The position numbers were made by a program, and so were the translations under genes. From Bacillota bacterium (lineage in GTDB: Bacteria; Bacillota; Clostridia; Oscillospirales; Oscillospiraceae), in the NCBI GenBank assembly GCA_029268085.1, contig JAJUHD010000117.1, forward strand, positions 1-8,188: 8,188 bases of DNA, read 5' to 3'. The notes below the pieces were generated by a model. The model saw nothing but the letters and a program-made list of their open reading frames with translations. It did no database searches and was not told the origin of the DNA. Positions 7,101-8,188 of this stretch are shown here, one piece after another. Position 1 is the first letter of the stretch. Every line of letters starts with the position of its first letter.

Positions 7101-7279
7101 TAAGCGGCTATACCGATTCATCGAGCGTCTCCGAATGGGCTCGGGCAGCAATGCAATGGGCCGTTGCAGAAGGCCTTATAAACGGCATCGGCAACAGCAG
7201 CCTTGCCCCGGGCGGCACTGCTACCAGAGCTGAGATCACAGTACTGATCTACCGTTTCATCGAAAAATTCGGCGAATGA
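4148..7279 (+). CDS. Secreted S-layer-anchored protein with two SGNH/GDSL esterase domains
   Basis: The 1043-residue product starts with a signal peptide (KKR, hydrophobic core, likely cleavage after AALA near residue 26). SGNH domain 1 spans about 38-320: GDSI with Ser47, block II NLG (93-95), GSND with Asn136, DPHP with Asp299 and His301. A beta module resembling the InlB B-repeat follows (322-392, TFTITPDSGY). SGNH domain 2 spans about 404-688: GDSIT with Ser413, NLG (449-451), GSND with Asn492, DPHP with Asp666 and His668. Then come a degenerate beta module (688-759), a Pro-rich linker (760-772), a third beta module (779-851) and three SLH repeats (about 861-911, 925-975, 985-1039), which bind secondary cell wall polymer. 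Both SGNH copies keep all catalytic blocks and carry a helical insert before an NYYNPF/GYYNIL strand, as in YpmR-like hydrolases. It should hydrolyse esters at the cell surface; whether these are lipids, acetylated glycans or other esters is unknown. It lies downstream of the acyl-CoA synthetase in a probable operon. Confidence 0.9.
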   Translation: MKKRIVPFMFAISLLICLFPTAALAVEPTANTADKQQYTAYAAIGDSICAGFAQADYAYCNGFDMMENISNSPKDCYVRLVGRAFGIDSATYNLGKCGCDTNELLDILKNEKNNYNGTYLGYIGASDLITLGIGSNDLLMAVVDSILACAGTTMTHQQAMALVEPLLTGDIDGIVNLIETITGIKLSEDQIKAILEALSDEKLNETLNAAYQKFIANFPLIVDNLNSINKTAEIVILNYYNPFKGRNFSYRDLKYSIGDTIQKFTDDMNSFTAEYCQDQCYPYVDIRDIQTNMDIGTIDPHPSKYGHTQIADRIVDKLTLTVTATAQSGGTITPSGVNVVKEGDSLTFTITPDSGYMISDVLADGVSVGSVSTYKFENITADHTITASFSVDIGTAPVPGTTYYKTYSALGDSITAGYAQKDYNGDFSNPSTCYVAVAAEKLGVKNNSNLGLLGQKSGDLLYVLQNKDAKYHDKFSCDLAASNLITIDIGSNDLTMALLGLVFDYLKVDLSERTPEQRLELILHCINDIKLETLYEDIRTYLSPDITDAQIDGLLNVLKDTSQDSELNKRFSEAYENFTKNWDAIIKEIRSNINPDAAIVALGYYNILPDSFNYNGTEYRISTLSGKYVEMMNSYISKESETADEYIYVSTQGVELIKAGGLIMVDPHPSEKGHTDIANRIVDAVLSKITATGGTGIAVSPEGASIVAYGRTEEYSYTYKFTPAVEDVFVNGESAKAPGGVYIFKEVKGDCTISAAGAVIPTPSIPVPPVAYDSAVYNYYSVTPSASEGGSISPSDKQLVREGTDKTFTITPDSGYEIAYIMLDGKKIDTSNTVTLTNVKAEHSLYVAFKETGSGVIKYKNPFTDVKSTDWFYEAAMYAYSKGLIKGISATTFEPNTATSRAMILAILYQMENKPAVEGNVELSAAITGKWYSNAIMWAAQNGIIKGYGNGEFGPDDKITREQIVTVLYQYAVYKGYKTAALADLSGYTDSSSVSEWARAAMQWAVAEGLINGIGNSSLAPGGTATRAEITVLIYRFIEKFGE

Positions 7280-7299
7280 CATTATTCAATTAATAAAAT

Positions 7300-7331
7300 A
7301 TCCCCCGCGATACAGAAGCATCGCGGGGGAT
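7300..7331. terminator. Bidirectional intrinsic terminator
   Basis: ATCCCCCGCGAT (7300-7311) and ATCGCGGGGGAT (7320-7331) form a perfect 12-bp stem with an 8-base loop. It lies between two convergent genes, 20 bases after the stop of the esterase gene and 12 bases past the stop of the HAD gene. T-rich DNA follows on both strands (TACCGTATTTTATT on plus, ATTTTATTAA on minus), so it should end transcription from both sides. Confidence 0.92.
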
Positions 7332-7343
7332 TACCGTATTTTA

Positions 7344-8120
7344 TTAGACCCCTGCTATGTCGCCAACGCCGTTTAGAATGATGCGAGGGCGGTAGGGATA
7401 GAGCTTTATTTCTTCCCGCGATGTAACGCCGGAGAGCACAAGAACCGTATCAAGACCGCTTTCGATGCCCGCGATGATGTCGGTGTCCATTCTATCGCCG
7501 ATCATTGCAGCTTCATCGGAGTGGACGCCCAGCATCTTGAGGCCTGTGCGCATCATGAGAGGGTTCGGCTTGCCGACGTAGTATGCGCTGACACCAGTTG
7601 TGACTTCAACAGGTGCGACAAGCGCACGGCAAGCGGGCATTATTCCGTTATCGGACGGCCCAGTGAGGTCCGTGTTCGTTCCGATCAGCCTAGCGCCGTT
7701 CATTACATGCTGCATTGCTCTGGTAATGCAGTCAAAGTTATAGCTGGGTGTCTCGCCGATTATAACATAATCGGGGTTTACATCATTAATGATTATTCCG
7801 GCATCGTGCAGAGCGTTGAAAAGGCCATGATCGCCGATTACATAGGCGCTGCAGCCCGGGCTCTGCTTTGAAAGGAATTTTGCCGTTGCAAGAGCACTTG
7901 TATAGAAATGTCTCTCGTCAACCTCAAGCCCCATATACAGAAGCTTCTGCTGGAGCTCTTTCGGAGTTTTGCTGCTGTTGTTCGTAAGGAACAGGAACTC
8001 CTTGTTCTCGCGGTATAGCCATTCCACGAACTCCTTGACACCTGGCAGAAGACGGTTTCCGTGATAGATCACGCCGTCCATATCGCAAATGAAACCTTTT
8101 TTTGATCTGAGTGTTTCCAT
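7344..8120 (-). CDS. HAD-IIA family phosphatase, NagD-like
   Basis: This 258-residue cytoplasmic hydrolase belongs to HAD subfamily IIA (NagD/YutF/p-nitrophenyl phosphatase group), which removes phosphate from small metabolites. Motif I is CDMDGVIYHG with nucleophile Asp13 and acid/base Asp15. Motif II is LTNNS with Thr46, and the NagD-type cap lies between motifs II and III. Motif III is VGKPNP with Lys184, and motif IV is GDRMDTD (208-214), which binds Mg2+. The length is typical and all catalytic residues are present. The ATG start is preceded by GAGAGGA with a 6-base spacer. The substrate cannot be assigned: family members act on sugar phosphates, nucleoside monophosphates or glycerol phosphate-type compounds. 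It is convergent with the esterase gene, shares its terminator, and seems to be a single-gene unit within the window. Confidence 0.93.
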   Translation of the reverse strand: METLRSKKGFICDMDGVIYHGNRLLPGVKEFVEWLYRENKEFLFLTNNSSKTPKELQQKLLYMGLEVDERHFYTSALATAKFLSKQSPGCSAYVIGDHGLFNALHDAGIIINDVNPDYVIIGETPSYNFDCITRAMQHVMNGARLIGTNTDLTGPSDNGIMPACRALVAPVEVTTGVSAYYVGKPNPLMMRTGLKMLGVHSDEAAMIGDRMDTDIIAGIESGLDTVLVLSGVTSREEIKLYPYRPRIILNGVGDIAGV

Positions 8121-8156
8121 ATTTCGTCCTCTCTGTATATATTCTCTTATAATCCT

Positions 8157-8185
8157 AATATACAGCCGAAACGCGAAATATGCAA
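8157..8185 (-). promoter_or_regulatory. Probable promoter of the HAD phosphatase gene
   Basis: On the minus strand, TTGCAT (8180-8185) and TATATT (8157-8162) are separated by 17 bases. The -10 matches the consensus at 5 of 6 positions and the -35 at 3 of 6. Transcription would start near 8150 and leave about 30 bases before the ATG at 8118-8120. The window ends soon after, so a promoter further upstream cannot be excluded. Confidence 0.45.
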
Positions 8186-8188
8186 TCA

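Noticed and set aside
4148..7279. Possibility that the double SGNH protein is an assembly fusion or collapsed repeat
   Set aside because: The two halves differ throughout at the nucleotide level, the frame is continuous, and linkers and beta modules join them cleanly, so a true ancient duplication is more likely.
1..8188. Mobile element, CRISPR, phage defence or RNA genes
   Set aside because: No transposase, integrase, direct-repeat array, tRNA cloverleaf or nuclease/helicase gene was recognised in any frame; the only inverted repeats are short hairpins explained as terminators or operators.

Overview
The window looks like chromosomal DNA of a Gram-positive anaerobe of the Clostridia, perhaps the Oscillospiraceae/Ruminococcaceae or a close relative. 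This is judged from moderate base composition, strong GGAG-type ribosome binding sites, an extracellular protein with three clostridial-style S-layer homology (SLH) repeats, and a DUF1292-like gene end. The genus cannot be set from this sequence alone. No insertion sequence, phage gene, CRISPR array, tRNA or rRNA was seen.

Layout. (1) Positions 1-141 hold the 3' end of a plus-strand gene resembling DUF1292 proteins. A hairpin terminator at 206-244 is shared with the convergent operon. (2) Positions 249-2154, minus strand, form a complete arsenic resistance operon read arsR -> acr3 -> arsC: a CVC-type ArsR repressor, an Acr3 arsenite efflux permease and a thioredoxin-type arsenate reductase. 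Arsenate is reduced by ArsC, the arsenite is expelled by Acr3, and ArsR senses arsenite. Its promoter (-35 at 2213-2218, extended -10 at 2190-2195) abuts an ArsR-type palindrome at 2169-2190. (3) The divergent gap 2155-2403 also holds an orphan GC-rich hairpin (2246-2288), a perfect TATAAT, an extended -10 element and a small palindrome in front of the next gene. (4) Positions 2404-7279, plus strand, are a probable two-gene operon. The first gene encodes an AMP-forming acyl-CoA synthetase. After 37 bases comes a 1043-residue secreted protein with two full SGNH/GDSL esterase domains, three InlB-B-repeat-like beta modules and three SLH repeats. (5) A perfect 12-bp hairpin at 7300-7331 terminates transcription from both sides. 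(6) Positions 7344-8120, minus strand, encode a NagD-like HAD-IIA phosphatase with its own likely promoter at 8157-8185.

The ars operon and the HAD phosphatase are ordinary. The notable part is the synthetase-esterase pair. A surface-anchored double esterase next to a cytoplasmic acid-activating enzyme suggests, as inference only, that acids released from esters outside the cell are taken up and activated to CoA thioesters. A second point is the arsR start: the Shine-Dalgarno sequence overlaps the only conventional start codon (GTG) and is ideally placed for an ATA codon three codons downstream.
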